Assembly: GCF_013409625.1 (NCBI RefSeq) | Contig: NZ_JACCBF010000001.1 | Location: 1,546,001 to 1,610,000, forward strand | Source of the DNA: Nocardioides kongjuensis | Lineage (GTDB): Bacteria > Actinomycetota > Actinomycetes > Propionibacteriales > Nocardioidaceae | Length of the DNA stretch: 64,000 nucleotides | Direction of reading: 5' to 3' | Shown here: positions 44,330-57,824 of the stretch, piece by piece | How positions within the stretch are numbered: the stretch's first letter is position 1 | Layout: the number at the start of each line of letters is the position of its first letter | Position numbers and translations under genes: made by a program | Notes under the pieces: model-generated | The model's database searches: none | What the model was told of the DNA's origin: nothing | What the model saw: only the letters and a program-made list of their open reading frames with translations

Positions 44330-44987
44330 CGCCGGCCTCCTCCACGCTGTCCACGCTCTCCTCGACCGGCTCGGCCACGCTCTCGCGCAGCTCCTCCTCG
44401 ACCTCGGCGAGGTCGGGCAGGTGCGGTGCCAGGTCGGGCAGCTCGTCGAGCGAGACGATGCCGATACGTTCCAGGAAGTAGGTCGTCGTCCGGTACAAGG
44501 TGGCGCCATGCTCGCCGTCGCGGCCGGCCTCCTCGACCAGGCCGCGGCTGAGCAGGGTCCGCATCACGCCGTCGACGTTGACGCCACGCACCGCCGACAC
44601 CCGGGCCCGGGACACCGGCTGCTGGTAGGCGACCACGGCGAGCGTCTCCAGGGCGGCCTGGGTGAGCCGGGCCTGCTGGCCCTCGAGCACGAACGCCTCG
44701 ACGACGGGAGCGAGCTCCTCGCGGGTGTAGTAGCGCCAGCCACCCGCGACGTTGCGCAGCTCGAAGCCGCGGCCCTGCTCGTCGTACTCGGCGGCGAGGG
44801 CACCGAGCGCCTCGACCACCTCCGCCTCGGGGTAGCGGACCGCGGTCGCCAGCGCCACCGCGTCGAGCGGCTGGTCGGCGACCATCAAGATCGCCTCGAG
44901 CGCGGGCCGCAGCTCGGCCAGCGGCTCGGTGGCGGTCTCGGCTGAGGTCTCGCCGATCGGCTCGACCTCGTCGCTGTGTTCACTCAT
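44319..44987 (-). CDS. scpB: Condensin subunit ScpB
   Basis: A 222-aa winged-helix protein that binds ScpA in the SMC-ScpAB complex. Core: LRPALEAILMVADQPLDAVALA, LTQAALETLAVVAYQQPVSRARVSAVRGVNVDGVMRTLLSRGLVEE. Acidic tails at both ends (the C-terminal EPVEESVDSVEEAGDDA) are longer than usual. It overlaps scpA by 8 nt. Confidence 0.94.
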   Translation of the reverse strand: MSEHSDEVEPIGETSAETATEPLAELRPALEAILMVADQPLDAVALATAVRYPEAEVVEALGALAAEYDEQGRGFELRNVAGGWRYYTREELAPVVEAFVLEGQQARLTQAALETLAVVAYQQPVSRARVSAVRGVNVDGVMRTLLSRGLVEEAGRDGEHGATLYRTTTYFLERIGIVSLDELPDLAPHLPDLAEVEEELRESVAEPVEESVDSVEEAGDDA

Positions 44988-45873
44988 CAGCGGGATCCTC
45001 CTCCGCGGGCGGGTCGTCGTCGGGGGTCTCCCCGGCCGGCGCCGCCCCGTCGAACTCGTCGGTGATCAGGTCCTCCACGTCGACCTCGTCGTCGCCGGTC
45101 CAGCGGACCGTCAACTCGCCCAGCGGGGTGACCTGGTCGAAGGCGATCGCGCCCTCGCGGAACAGCTCGAGCAGGGACAGGAAGCGCGCCACCGTGGTCA
45201 GCGTGTCCGGCGAGTCACCGCACAGTGCCCGGAAGGTCAGCGTCCCGCTGCGTCGCAGCCGGTCGACGACGATCGCGGCCTGCTCGCGCACGCTCACGGT
45301 CGGGGCGTGGATGTGGTGCAGGGTCAGCTGCAGCTCGGGCTTGGGCGTCATCGCCCTGGCCGCCAGGGCCGCGAACGCATCGAGGCCGATCCCGATCAGC
45401 ACCTCGGGCAGCAGGCCGGCGTAGCGCTCCTCCAGGCCGACCGCCCGCGGGTAGCGGCGCGACTCGGCCTGCAGCCGCGCGTCGAGGACCGCCGCGACCT
45501 GCTTGTAGGCCTTGTACTGCAGCAGCCGCGCGAACAGCAGGTCGCGGGCCTCCAGCAGCGCGAGGTCCTCCTCGTCCTCCACGTCGCCGGCCGGCAGCAG
45601 CCGGGCGGCCTTGAGGTCGAGGAGGGTCGCCGCGACCAGCAGGAAGGACGTCGTCTCCTCGAGCGCGTCGTCCGGGAGCCGCTTGATGTGCGCGATGAAC
45701 TCGTCGGTGACCTTCGAGAGCGCGATCTCCGTGACGTCGAGCTTGTGCTTGGAGATGAGGCTCAGCAGCAGGTCGAACGGGCCCTCGAAGTTCGCCAGGT
45801 GCACGTCGAAGCCGCCGTGCTGCTCCTCCGGCTCGCCCGCCTCGACCTCGCTCACGCCTGCATCATGACTCAC
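44980..45873 (-). CDS. scpA: Condensin subunit ScpA (kleisin)
   Basis: A 297-aa kleisin linking SMC heads with ScpB. The N-terminal FDVHLANFEGPFDLLLSLISKHKLDVTEIALSKVTDEFI is diagnostic; the C-terminal winged helix (FLSLLELFREGAIAFDQVTPLGELTVRW) binds SMC. Starts at GTG 45873 or GTG 45855 are both possible; 45873 is chosen as it overlaps the upstream stop. An acidic C-terminal extension is present. Confidence 0.93.
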   Translation of the reverse strand: MSHDAGVSEVEAGEPEEQHGGFDVHLANFEGPFDLLLSLISKHKLDVTEIALSKVTDEFIAHIKRLPDDALEETTSFLLVAATLLDLKAARLLPAGDVEDEEDLALLEARDLLFARLLQYKAYKQVAAVLDARLQAESRRYPRAVGLEERYAGLLPEVLIGIGLDAFAALAARAMTPKPELQLTLHHIHAPTVSVREQAAIVVDRLRRSGTLTFRALCGDSPDTLTTVARFLSLLELFREGAIAFDQVTPLGELTVRWTGDDEVDVEDLITDEFDGAAPAGETPDDDPPAEEDPADE

Positions 45874-46192
45874 GCAGGCGCCTGACCAGCGCGGAGCCCT
45901 CCCCCTCGGCCTCGAGCTCGCCCAGGACCAGGTGCAGCGCCTCGCGGACCAGACGACCGCGGTCGACCGCCATGCCGTGCTCACCGCGCAGCGTGAGCCG
46001 GGCCTTCTCCAGCTCCATCAGCTCCGCCGAGGAGACGTAGACCGTGATCTTCTCCTCGTGGCGGACCCGGCCGGTCGGTCCCTTCTGCGGCTTCTGGGCT
46101 ACAACGGCCGGCGGGTCGGGAACGGCACGGACGGCAGGCCCGGACGACTCGGCGGTCGGCCGGAACAGGTCGTCCGCGGCCGGCATGCTCAC
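45863..46192 (-). CDS. Ribbon-helix-helix-type protein in the parA-scpA operon
   Basis: A 109-aa protein. The N-terminal third is disordered (PTAESSGPAVRAVPDP), the rest reads EEKITVYVSSAELMELEKARLTLRGEHGMAVDRGRLVREALHLVL, consistent with a ribbon-helix-helix DNA-binding fold. GTG at 46192 overlaps the parA stop (GTGA). It lies between parA and scpA, which suggests a role with the chromosome partition ATPase, perhaps as its DNA adaptor; this is inference. Confidence 0.78.
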   Translation of the reverse strand: MSMPAADDLFRPTAESSGPAVRAVPDPPAVVAQKPQKGPTGRVRHEEKITVYVSSAELMELEKARLTLRGEHGMAVDRGRLVREALHLVLGELEAEGEGSALVRRLRES

Positions 46193-47214
46193 ACGTCGAG
46201 ACAACGGACCGCCACCTCCTTCGCGAGCTGGCGGTACGCCTCCGCCCCGCTGGATCCGGAGGCGTACGACGTGATCGGCTCGCCCGCGACGGTGGAGTCG
46301 GAGAACTTCACGGTGCGGCGGATGACGGTGTGGAACACCTTGTCGCCCCACGCCTGGACGAGCCGCTCGAGCACCTCGCGGCCGTGCAGGGTGCGGCCGT
46401 CGTACATGGTGCCGAGGACGCCGTCGACCTCGAGGCCGGGATTGAGCCGCTGCTTGACCTTGTCGATGGTGGCCTTGAGCAGCGCGACGCCGCGCAGCGC
46501 GAAGTACTCGCACTCCAGCGGCACGATCACGCCGTCGGAGGCGGTGAGCGCGTTGACCGTCAGCAGACCGAGCGAGGGCTGGCAGTCGATGAGGATGACG
46601 TCGTACTCCTCGATCGCCGGGGCGAGCACGCGCTGCAGCGTCTGCTCGCGGGCCACCTCGTGCACCAGCTGCACCTCGGCGGCCGACAGGTCGATGTTGG
46701 AGGGCAGCAGGTCCATGCCGGGCACGCCGGAGGGCACGACGACCTCGTCGAGCGTGGCCTCGGGGTCCATGAGCAGGTTGTAGACCGTGCTCTCCATCTC
46801 GTGGGGGTTGAGGCCGAGGCCGACCGACAGCGAGCCCTGCGGGTCGAAGTCGACGAGCAGCACCTTGCGGCCGTACTCGGCCAGGGCCGCCCCCAGGTTG
46901 ATGGTCGTCGTGGTCTTGCCGACGCCGCCCTTCTGGTTGCACATCGAGATCACCCGCGCGTGGCCGTGCGCGGTGACCGGCTTCGGGTCGGGCAGCACCG
47001 GCATCGGGCGCCCGGTCGGGCCCATCTCGCCGGACTGCGTCTGCACCGAGGCCGGCTCGGGAGCGTTGCGGTCCGGCAGCGGGAACTGCAGCGTCATCGC
47101 GTCCTCGCTCACGGCTGCGTCCTCCGTGCCGAGCGGTACGTCGCTGCCGGGCGCCGGGATCGGCATCCTCGGCGGCATGTCGGGTGCACTGGATCCTCCG
47201 TAGAAGCCGACCAT
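46189..47214 (-). CDS. ParA-family ATPase
   Basis: A 341-aa ATPase. After a Pro-rich, disordered N terminus (about 1-80), the deviant Walker A is NQKGGVGKTTTTINL, then VDFDPQGSLSVGLGL and DCQPSLGLLTVNAL. It begins at ATG 47214 (MVGFYGG) because AAAGGTGAGGG precedes it. This is the second actinobacterial ParA that heads the scpA-scpB run, not the origin-linked parAB (no parB here). It likely helps chromosome organisation with ScpAB. Confidence 0.88.
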   Translation of the reverse strand: MVGFYGGSSAPDMPPRMPIPAPGSDVPLGTEDAAVSEDAMTLQFPLPDRNAPEPASVQTQSGEMGPTGRPMPVLPDPKPVTAHGHARVISMCNQKGGVGKTTTTINLGAALAEYGRKVLLVDFDPQGSLSVGLGLNPHEMESTVYNLLMDPEATLDEVVVPSGVPGMDLLPSNIDLSAAEVQLVHEVAREQTLQRVLAPAIEEYDVILIDCQPSLGLLTVNALTASDGVIVPLECEYFALRGVALLKATIDKVKQRLNPGLEVDGVLGTMYDGRTLHGREVLERLVQAWGDKVFHTVIRRTVKFSDSTVAGEPITSYASGSSGAEAYRQLAKEVAVRCLDV

Positions 47215-47241
47215 CGCCCTCACCTTTGTCTGGAGTGGTTG

Positions 47242-47263
47242 CGGGCTCCTTCCCCAGAGCCCG
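47242..47263. terminator. Hairpin between DUF6766 gene and parA
   Basis: CGGGCTC and GAGCCCG, 7-bp stem, 8-nt loop, in the 108-nt gap after the DUF6766 gene stop (minus strand). No U-run; could also be part of the parA promoter region. Confidence 0.45.
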
Positions 47264-47322
47264 GGACTCATCCATCCAACAATGTCGACACGGAGACATT
47301 CGGGAGGCGCGCCGCGCGTCGG

Positions 47323-47997
47323 TCAGCCTTCGATCCCGGTGGCCGCGTGCGGGGCTCCGGTCGGCTTGCTCTGCGAGGAGCCGCGCTGGCGCAGGTAGAT
47401 CGAGAACACGGCCATCGCGCCGACGGCGAGGAACTCCGACTGCCAGTTCTGCAAGGTGCGCTCCCAGAAGTCCGCGGAGGTGACGTACGCCGCCCAGTCG
47501 ACCGGGTCGCGCAGGTCCTGGAGCCGCTGCTCGTCGTACGCCGCCCAGCCGGCCACCGACTGGACCAGCCACGAGCAGACGAAGATCGTGCCCATCACCA
47601 GCGCCAGCGAGGTGCCGTAGACGTGCCGGCGCCAACCGCTGGCCCGCGCCCAGGCCGGTGAGTCCGGCCGGGCGTGCTCACCGACCATCTGGTCCTCGTC
47701 GCTCTCCAGGCCGGCCTTGTCGAGCTGCTTGGACTCCGGGGAGCCCTGCTGCAGGAGCCAGACCGTGGCGAGGAGGTAGAGCAGGAACTGGAGGAACTCG
47801 CTCTGCCAGTTCTCCGCCACCGCGACGGCGTAGTCGGTGGAGACGACGTAGTCGCCCAGGCCGATGGTGCCGACCTGGGCCGCGACCTGCTGGTCGTTGA
47901 ACGAGTGCCAGCCCGCGACGGCCTGCGCGCCGAGGGTGGCGAGGAACAGGGCACCGAAGGCGAGGCCCAGCGCGTTGAGGGTCAAGAAGCGCTTCAT
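47323..47997 (-). CDS. DUF6766-like four-helix membrane protein
   Basis: A 224-aa protein with four TM helices in two similar halves. Each half has a TM, a VAGW motif, an ENWQSEFLQ or QNWQSEFLA motif, and a second TM (about 1-90 and 120-210), so it arose by internal duplication. The central loop is acidic. The start ATG overlaps the stop of a 27-codon gene. Function unknown. Confidence 0.75.
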   Translation of the reverse strand: MKRFLTLNALGLAFGALFLATLGAQAVAGWHSFNDQQVAAQVGTIGLGDYVVSTDYAVAVAENWQSEFLQFLLYLLATVWLLQQGSPESKQLDKAGLESDEDQMVGEHARPDSPAWARASGWRRHVYGTSLALVMGTIFVCSWLVQSVAGWAAYDEQRLQDLRDPVDWAAYVTSADFWERTLQNWQSEFLAVGAMAVFSIYLRQRGSSQSKPTGAPHAATGIEG

Positions 47998-48077
47998 GCG
48001 TGCCGGGCTCCCGCCAGGAGCAGCAGCACGAGGCCGACGGTGATCACCAGCGCGTAGGCGACGAACACGGCCTTCAC
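47994..48077 (-). CDS. 27-residue single-TM miniprotein
   Basis: A GTG start at 48077 with GGAGGG about 10 nt upstream, 27 codons, and a stop that overlaps the DUF6766 ATG (ATGA). The product is one hydrophobic helix (YALVITVGLVLLLLAGA) with a basic C-terminal end (ARHA). Overlap, ribosome binding site and a whole TM helix support a real gene rather than chance. It may be a subunit of the DUF6766 protein or a coupling leader. Confidence 0.6.
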   Translation of the reverse strand: MKAVFVAYALVITVGLVLLLLAGARHA

Positions 48078-48078
48078 C

Positions 48079-48504
48079 TCAGCCTCCCTCCACCGCGCAC
48101 CGGTACGGCGCGTCACCCGACGCCTCGCAGCCTGCCGCGGTCACGCGCCAGCCGTGGTCGAACCGGCCCAGGAAGACGGTGTCGGTGCCGGTCCGCACCT
48201 GGGCCGCCGTGCCGTAGACCTCCGTGTCGACGTCGTCACCGGCAGGCGGCAGGTCCTCGTCGAGCACGGCGTCCGCGCAGGGAGCCTGCGCATCGCGTTC
48301 GAGGGCGTCGCGGGTCGCGGGCGCCAGCAGCCGGCACGCGGCGGCGCCGTCGCCGGCGTCGACGGCCGCCTGGAAGCGCTGGGTGACCTGCGCGACGGCG
48401 CGGTCCCGGTCGGCGTCGCCGCCGCAGCCGGTGAGGGCGAGCGCGAGCAGGGTCGCGCTAGCCGCCCAGCGCGCGCATCGCCTCGGTGCGGACGACGGCC
48501 TCAC
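48079..48504 (-). CDS. Small lipoprotein
   Basis: A 141-aa protein. The GTG at 48504 gives basic [12 protein letters not shown], a hydrophobic core, and lipobox ALTGC with C27. The mature part has SnoaL/NTF2-like character (AVAQVTQRFQAAVDAGDGAAACRLLAP, FDHGWRVTAAGCE), with several Cys. It overlaps the 3' end of the helicase gene by 47 nt. Probably exported; function unknown. Confidence 0.68.
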   Translation of the reverse strand: MRPSSAPRRCARWAASATLLALALTGCGGDADRDRAVAQVTQRFQAAVDAGDGAAACRLLAPATRDALERDAQAPCADAVLDEDLPPAGDDVDTEVYGTAAQVRTGTDTVFLGRFDHGWRVTAAGCEASGDAPYRCAVEGG

Positions 48505-51007
48505 CGGCCTCGTCGGAGGCGGCGAGGTCGACCACCGCCTCGATGACCCAGTCGTGGTGGCCTTCGGGGTCGTGCAGGGTCTGGACGACGCGCCACTCCC
48601 CTGTCGGGCCCGTCGAGCTCTTGTCGACGGCGAGGAGCGCCGGTCCGCGGGCATCGGCATCGGTGAGGAGCCGTTCATGCTCGTCGTAGTACCCGTCGAG
48701 CGCGGAATCCCAACGGTCCGAGGTCATCTCGGATCCCTCGGGCTCCAGCGCGGCGAGGCCGTCGACGTCGTCGCGCGCCACCAGCTCGACCCGGCGCCAC
48801 AGCGCGTTGCGGACCATCACCTCGAACACCCGGCCCTGCTGGCTGAGCGGTCGTGGCGGTGGCGGCGGCTCGTGGTGGCTGACCTGGCGAGTGGCGTGCT
48901 CGGGGTCGTTGAGCGCCTCCCACTCGTCGAGCAGCGACGAGTCGACCTGGCGGACCGTCTCCCCCAGCCACTCGACGAGCAGGTCCAGCTCCTCGGTGCG
49001 GTACGACGCCGGCACCGTCTGCCGAAGCGCGCGGTAGGCGTCGGTGAGGTAGCGCAGCACCAGCCCCTCGGAGCGGGCCACCTGGTAGCGGGAGACGAGG
49101 TCGGTGAACCCCATGCCCTGCTCCCACATCTGGCGCACCACCGACTTCGGGGCCAGCGCGTCGGGCGAGAGCCACGGATGGCGCTCGCGGTAGGTCTCGA
49201 ACAGCGGCTCGAGCAGCTCTCCCAGCGGCTCGGGCCAGGTGATCTCCTCGATCAGCGCCATCCGCTCGTCGTACTCGACACCGTCGGCCTTGAGCGCCGC
49301 GATCGCCTCGCCGCGCGCCGCGTGCCGCTGGGCCATCAGCAGCGGGCGTGGCGCCTCGAGGGTCGCCTCGAGGACCGACACGACGTCGAGGGTGAAGGTC
49401 TCGCTCTCGGGGTCGAGCACGTCGAGCACCGCGAGGGCGAAGTGCGAGAGCGGCTGGTTGAGCGCGAAGTCCTCGGGCAGGGCCTCGGTGAGCACGTAGC
49501 GCCGGCCGAACCCGTCGACCTGGTCGAGACGGGTCAGCACCTCCGAGGTGAGCAGGCTGCGTGCGAGGCGCACCGCCCGCTTCGCCAGCCGCAGCTGGCT
49601 GCGCCGCTCCTCGTGGTTGTCGGTCATCAGCCGCCGCATCACCGGGAACGCGTCCTCCTCGCGGGAGACGACGTTGACGAGCATCGCGTTGTCGACCTTC
49701 ATCTGCGACTTCAGCGGCTCTGGTCTGCCCTCGACCAGCTTCGCGAAGGTCTGCTCGCTCCACACGACCGTGCCCTCGGGGGGCTTCTTCAGGTGGGGCT
49801 TGGACCTCTTCTTCGCCCTCTTCTCCGGGCTCAGTGCCGCGTTCTTGGCCTCGGACTTCGCCTTGGCCAGCTCGTTCTCGATGACGTGCTCGGGCGCCTG
49901 GACGACGACGTAGCCGGCCGTGTCGTAGCCGGCGCGTCCGGCCCGCCCGGCGATCTGCAGGAACTCCCGCGTGCGCAGCACGCGCTGCCGCGACCCGTCG
50001 AACTTCGCCAGCCCGGTGAACAGCACCGTGCGGATCGGCACGTTGATGCCGACACCGAGGGTGTCGGTGCCGCAGATGACGGTCAGCAGTCCCGCCTGCG
50101 CGAGCTGCTCGACCAGGCGGCGGTAGCGCGGCAGCATGCCGGCGTGGTGGACGCCGATCCCCTGCCGCAGCAGCTTGTTGAGGGTCTTGCCGAAGCCTGC
50201 GGCGAAGCGGACACCCGCGATCCGCTCCGCGATCTGCTCCTTGCGCTCCTGGGGGACGACGGTGTCGAGGCGCCCGGGCCCACTGAGCAGCGAGACGGCG
50301 TGCTCGACCGCGGCCGCCTGCGTGAAGTGGACGACGTACACCGGGCCCTGGCCGGTGGTGACCAGCTCCTCGAGCTTCTCCCCCATCGGCTCGAGCGACC
50401 ACGAGAAGTCGAGCGGGACGGGGCGTTCGGCCTTGTCGACGATCGTCGTGTCGCGGCCGTTGCGCCGGGTCAGGTCGGCCGCGAGCTCGGTGGTGTCCCC
50501 GAGGGTCGCCGACATGAGCAGGAACTGGGCCTGCGGCAGCTCGAGGAGCGGCACCTGCCAGGCCCAGCCGCGGCCGGGCTCGCCGTAGAAGTGGAACTCG
50601 TCCATCACGACCATGCCGACGTCGGCCCGCTCGCCCTCGCGCAGCGCGATGTTGGCGAGCACCTCGGCGGTGCACGCGATGATCGGGGCATCGGCGTTGA
50701 CCGCGACGTCGCCGGTGAGCATGCCGACCTCGGTGGCGCCGAAGATCTCGACCAGGTCGAAGAACTTCTCGCTCACCAGTGCCTTGATCGGCGCGGTGTA
50801 GAAGGTCACCCGGTCGTCGGCGAGCGCACCCATCGCAGCCGCCATCGCCACCAGCGACTTGCCCGACCCGGTCGGGGTCGCGAGCACGACGTTGTCGCCG
50901 GCCAGCAGGGCGAGGATCGCGTCCTCCTGGTGGGGGTACAGCTCCAGCCCGCGCGCTTCGGCGTGCTCGAGGATCCGGTCGTACGCTCCGTCGCTGGAAT
51001 CAGCCAT
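48458..51007 (-). CDS. DEAD/DEAH-box helicase with DUF3516 C-terminal region
   Basis: An 849-aa helicase. Walker [14 protein letters not shown] box in [16 protein letters not shown] (motif III), and motif [14 protein letters not shown]. It is like Ski2/Mtr4-type and actinobacterial DUF3516 helicases: the long C terminus (about 450-849) is helical with a basic linker ([15 protein letters not shown]). Likely acts on RNA or on structured nucleic acid; the target is unknown. ATG 51007 overlaps the xerD stop by 8 nt. Confidence 0.88.
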   Translation of the reverse strand: MADSSDGAYDRILEHAEARGLELYPHQEDAILALLAGDNVVLATPTGSGKSLVAMAAAMGALADDRVTFYTAPIKALVSEKFFDLVEIFGATEVGMLTGDVAVNADAPIIACTAEVLANIALREGERADVGMVVMDEFHFYGEPGRGWAWQVPLLELPQAQFLLMSATLGDTTELAADLTRRNGRDTTIVDKAERPVPLDFSWSLEPMGEKLEELVTTGQGPVYVVHFTQAAAVEHAVSLLSGPGRLDTVVPQERKEQIAERIAGVRFAAGFGKTLNKLLRQGIGVHHAGMLPRYRRLVEQLAQAGLLTVICGTDTLGVGINVPIRTVLFTGLAKFDGSRQRVLRTREFLQIAGRAGRAGYDTAGYVVVQAPEHVIENELAKAKSEAKNAALSPEKRAKKRSKPHLKKPPEGTVVWSEQTFAKLVEGRPEPLKSQMKVDNAMLVNVVSREEDAFPVMRRLMTDNHEERRSQLRLAKRAVRLARSLLTSEVLTRLDQVDGFGRRYVLTEALPEDFALNQPLSHFALAVLDVLDPESETFTLDVVSVLEATLEAPRPLLMAQRHAARGEAIAALKADGVEYDERMALIEEITWPEPLGELLEPLFETYRERHPWLSPDALAPKSVVRQMWEQGMGFTDLVSRYQVARSEGLVLRYLTDAYRALRQTVPASYRTEELDLLVEWLGETVRQVDSSLLDEWEALNDPEHATRQVSHHEPPPPPRPLSQQGRVFEVMVRNALWRRVELVARDDVDGLAALEPEGSEMTSDRWDSALDGYYDEHERLLTDADARGPALLAVDKSSTGPTGEWRVVQTLHDPEGHHDWVIEAVVDLAASDEAGEAVVRTEAMRALGG

Positions 51008-51968
51008 GGCGGGCCCTCGGGTGCGCGGTGGCGAAGACCTCGCGCAGGTTGTCGACGGTGACGAGCGTGTAGACCTGCGTCGTGGTGACCGACGCGTGCC
51101 CGAGCAGCTCCTGGACCACGCGGACGTCGGCGCCACCGTCGAGCAGGTGGGTCGCGAACGAGTGCCGCAGCGTGTGGGGCGAGACGTCGCGGGTGACCCC
51201 GGCCCGCTCGGCGGCCCTGACCAGCACGGCCCACGCCGACTGCCGCGAGAGCCGACCCCCGCGGGCGTTGAGGAGGAGGGCTCCCCCGCTGGTCGAGCTC
51301 GTCGAGACCCCGGTCAGCGCCGGCCGGCCCCGCACGAGGTACGCCGACAGCGCGGCCCGCGCGTAGGACCCGACCGGGACCATCCGCTCCTTGCCGCCCT
51401 TGCCGCGCAGCAGCAGCGTCGCGTCGGCGTCGTCGAGGTCGGGCTCCGCCAGGTGGCTGACGTCGTCGACGTCGAGGCCGACCGCCTCGGAGATCCGCGC
51501 CCCCGTGCCGTAGAGGATCTCCAGCAGCGCCCGGTCGCGCAGCGCCAGCGGGGTGTCCGGCGCGCCGGCCGCCTCGAGGATCGCCTCGACGTCGGCGAGC
51601 GGCAGCGCCTTCGGCAGCCGCTTCGCCGGCGTCGGCGGCTTCACGCCCGCCGCCGGGTCGGCCTGGGCCAACCCGTCGGCGACGGCGAACTTGTGGAAGC
51701 CCCGCACCGCCACCACGGTGCGCGCCGCGCTGGACGCGCTCAGCGGCGGGTGGGCGTCGTCGCCCTCGCGCAGCCACACGAGGAAGTCGGTCACCGTCTG
51801 CTCGGTGACGGCGTCGAGGGTCTCGATGCCGGCGGCGGCGAGGTGCCCGCGGTACCTGCGCAGGTCGCGCTGGTAGGAGGTCAGCGTGTTCGCCGCCAGC
51901 CCCTTCTCGACCGCGAGGTGGTCCAGGTACGTGCGGACCGCCCGGTCCACCGCACCTGGTCCACTCAC
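51000..51968 (-). CDS. xerD: Site-specific tyrosine recombinase XerD
   Basis: A 322-aa recombinase that resolves chromosome dimers with XerC. The N-terminal SAM-like domain ([26 protein letters not shown]), then Arg in [18 protein letters not shown] (His-x-x-Arg) and [14 protein letters not shown] (Tyr). Odd: between the strand RPAL and LLLNARGG there is an extra [11 protein letters not shown], encoded by a REP-like 19-mer at 51291-51309 with flanks, and it keeps the frame. It is in the standard place before ald, so it is chromosomal, not a phage integrase. Confidence 0.92.
   Translation of the reverse strand: MSGPGAVDRAVRTYLDHLAVEKGLAANTLTSYQRDLRRYRGHLAAAGIETLDAVTEQTVTDFLVWLREGDDAHPPLSASSAARTVVAVRGFHKFAVADGLAQADPAAGVKPPTPAKRLPKALPLADVEAILEAAGAPDTPLALRDRALLEILYGTGARISEAVGLDVDDVSHLAEPDLDDADATLLLRGKGGKERMVPVGSYARAALSAYLVRGRPALTGVSTSSTSGGALLLNARGGRLSRQSAWAVLVRAAERAGVTRDVSPHTLRHSFATHLLDGGADVRVVQELLGHASVTTTQVYTLVTVDNLREVFATAHPRARHG
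51291..51309. repeat. REP-like sequence inside xerD
   Basis: GGTCGAGCTCGTCGAGACC. This resembles intergenic REP-type sequences I know from Nocardioides genomes. It forms an imperfect palindrome around GAGCTC and codes for part of the [11 protein letters not shown] insertion in XerD. Confidence 0.55.
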
Positions 51969-51998
51969 GCGGTCAGGTTAGGCCATGGGCCCGACACG

Positions 51999-53114
51999 TC
52001 AGGCGAGCGCCTCCGCGACCGGCACCGACGCGATGCCGGTGGCCTCGCCCACGGGCGCGTTGGTCAGCAGGCCGGCGTGGGTGTTGAGGCCCAGCGCCAG
52101 GCTGGCGTCGGCGCGGCAGGCGTCGGCCCAGCCCTTGTCGGCCAACGCCACGGCGTACGGCAGGGTCGCGTTGGTCAGCGCGTACGTCGACGTGTTCGGC
52201 ACCGCGCCCGGCATGTTCGCCACGCAGTAGAACGTCGAGTTGTGCACCTGGTAGGTCGGGTCGGCGTGCGTGGTGGGCCGGGTGTCCTCGAAGCAGCCGC
52301 CCTGGTCGACCGCGATGTCGACGAGCACCGAGCCCGGCTTCATCCGCGAGACCAGCTCGTTGGAGACCAGCTTGGGCGCCGCCGCACCCGGGATCAGCAC
52401 GGCGCCGATCACCATGTCGGCCTCCATCACCTGCTGCTCGATCGCGAGCTTGGAGGACGCGAGGCCGTGGACCCGGTTGTTGTAGCGCCAGAACGACATC
52501 CGCAGCTTGTCGAGGTCGGTGTCGAGCAGGGTCACGTCGGCACCCATGCCGAGCGCGATGTTGGCCGCGTTCTGGCCCGAGACACCCGCGCCGATGATGA
52601 CGACCTTGGCGTTGGCGACACCGCCGACGCCGCCCATGAGCACGCCACGACCGCCCTGGGCCTTCATCAGCGAGTACGCACCGACCTGGGGTGCGAGGCA
52701 GCCCGCGACCTCGGACATCGGGTAGAGCAGGGGCAGCGCGCCGGACGGCAGCTGGACGGTCTCGTAGGCGATCGCGGTGACCTTGCGGGCGATCAGCTCC
52801 TCGGTGAGCGCCTTGTCGGCTGCGAGGTGGAGGTAGGTGAACAGCACCTGGCCCTCGCGCATCCGGGCGTACTCCTCGGCGATCGGCTCCTTGACCTTGA
52901 GGATCATGTCGGCCGTGCCCCACACCGCGTCCGCGTCGGGCAGGATCGTGGCGCCCGAGGCGACGTAGTCCTCGTCGGCGATCTGCGAGCCGACGCCGGC
53001 TCCGGCCTGGATGACGACCTCGTGACCGTGGGCGACCAGCTCGTGCACGCCGATCGGCGTGATGGCCACCCGGTACTCGTTGTTCTTGACTTCCTTGGGC
53101 ACGCCTACGCGCAT
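51999..53114 (-). CDS. ald: Alanine dehydrogenase
   Basis: A 371-aa NAD-dependent enzyme that interconverts alanine and pyruvate plus ammonia. The opening [17 protein letters not shown], active-site His in [10 protein letters not shown], and Rossmann [20 protein letters not shown] are clear. The start at 53114 has GGAGGAAT before it. The upstream Lrp gene makes a likely regulator (AldR-type). Confidence 0.96.
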   Translation of the reverse strand: MRVGVPKEVKNNEYRVAITPIGVHELVAHGHEVVIQAGAGVGSQIADEDYVASGATILPDADAVWGTADMILKVKEPIAEEYARMREGQVLFTYLHLAADKALTEELIARKVTAIAYETVQLPSGALPLLYPMSEVAGCLAPQVGAYSLMKAQGGRGVLMGGVGGVANAKVVIIGAGVSGQNAANIALGMGADVTLLDTDLDKLRMSFWRYNNRVHGLASSKLAIEQQVMEADMVIGAVLIPGAAAPKLVSNELVSRMKPGSVLVDIAVDQGGCFEDTRPTTHADPTYQVHNSTFYCVANMPGAVPNTSTYALTNATLPYAVALADKGWADACRADASLALGLNTHAGLLTNAPVGEATGIASVPVAEALA

Positions 53115-53251
53115 GTGGGATTCCTCCTGGTCACGGAATCCGTCATGGATTCCCCTGTGAAGAGAAATCATGAAGATCAGTCGAGGTGCTCGCTAGTGGC
53201 CGGAGCGAAAATTCGCAGGCGGCGCGCAAACCCGGATCGGATCGTCGGCGA

Positions 53252-53729
53252 TCAGCCCTGTGGCGCACGCCGCGCCGAACCCTGTTCGGCCGGTCGGCCG
53301 CGCAGGTGCTCGAAGATCAGGCTGGTCTCGGTCATCGCGACGTCCCGCGTGCCGCTGAGGTGGTTGAGGACGAACTCCCGCAGCTCCTCCGAGCCCGCCG
53401 TGGCGACGTGGATGAGGAAGTCGTCCGCGCCAGCCAGGAAGTAGACGTTGAGGACCTCGGGCAGGGTCGTCATGGCCTGGGCGAAGGCGCTCAGCTCACC
53501 CCGGGCGTGCGGCCGGAGCCGCACCGAGATCATCGCCTGCAGCGGGCGGCCGATGCTGGCCTGGTCGACCTCCGCGTGCGCGCCACGGATCACGCCGCGC
53601 TCGAAGAGCGAGCGGACCCGGCCGTGGCAGGTGGACGGGGCGATGCCGACCCGCGCGGCCAGCACGTTGTTGGCCAACCGGGCGTCGTCCTGCAGCTCTC
53701 GGACGATGGCGGCGTCGATCGGGTCCAGC

Positions 53730-53737
<8 letters not shown>
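53252..53737 (-). CDS. Lrp/AsnC-family regulator, likely of ald
   Basis: A 161-aa regulator. The N-terminal winged helix (LDPIDAAIVRELQDDARLANNVLAARVGIAPSTCHGRVRSLFERGVI) and C-terminal RAM domain (VYFLAGADDFLIHVA) are clear. It lies 137 nt upstream of ald on the same strand. In M. tuberculosis the regulator AldR lies beside ald; the same role is likely here. The stop-start overlap with the NUDIX gene suggests shared transcription. Confidence 0.88.

Positions 53738-57820
<4,083 letters not shown>

Positions 57821-57824
<4 letters not shown>

Noticed and set aside
46189..47214. ParA as the origin-proximal parAB locus
   Set aside because: No parB, parS-like sites or dnaA/gidB genes are nearby; it heads the scpA-scpB operon.
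51000..51968. Tyrosine recombinase as sign of a prophage or island
   Set aside because: Position before ald, its length and motifs are those of chromosomal XerD; there are no phage genes or att-like repeats.
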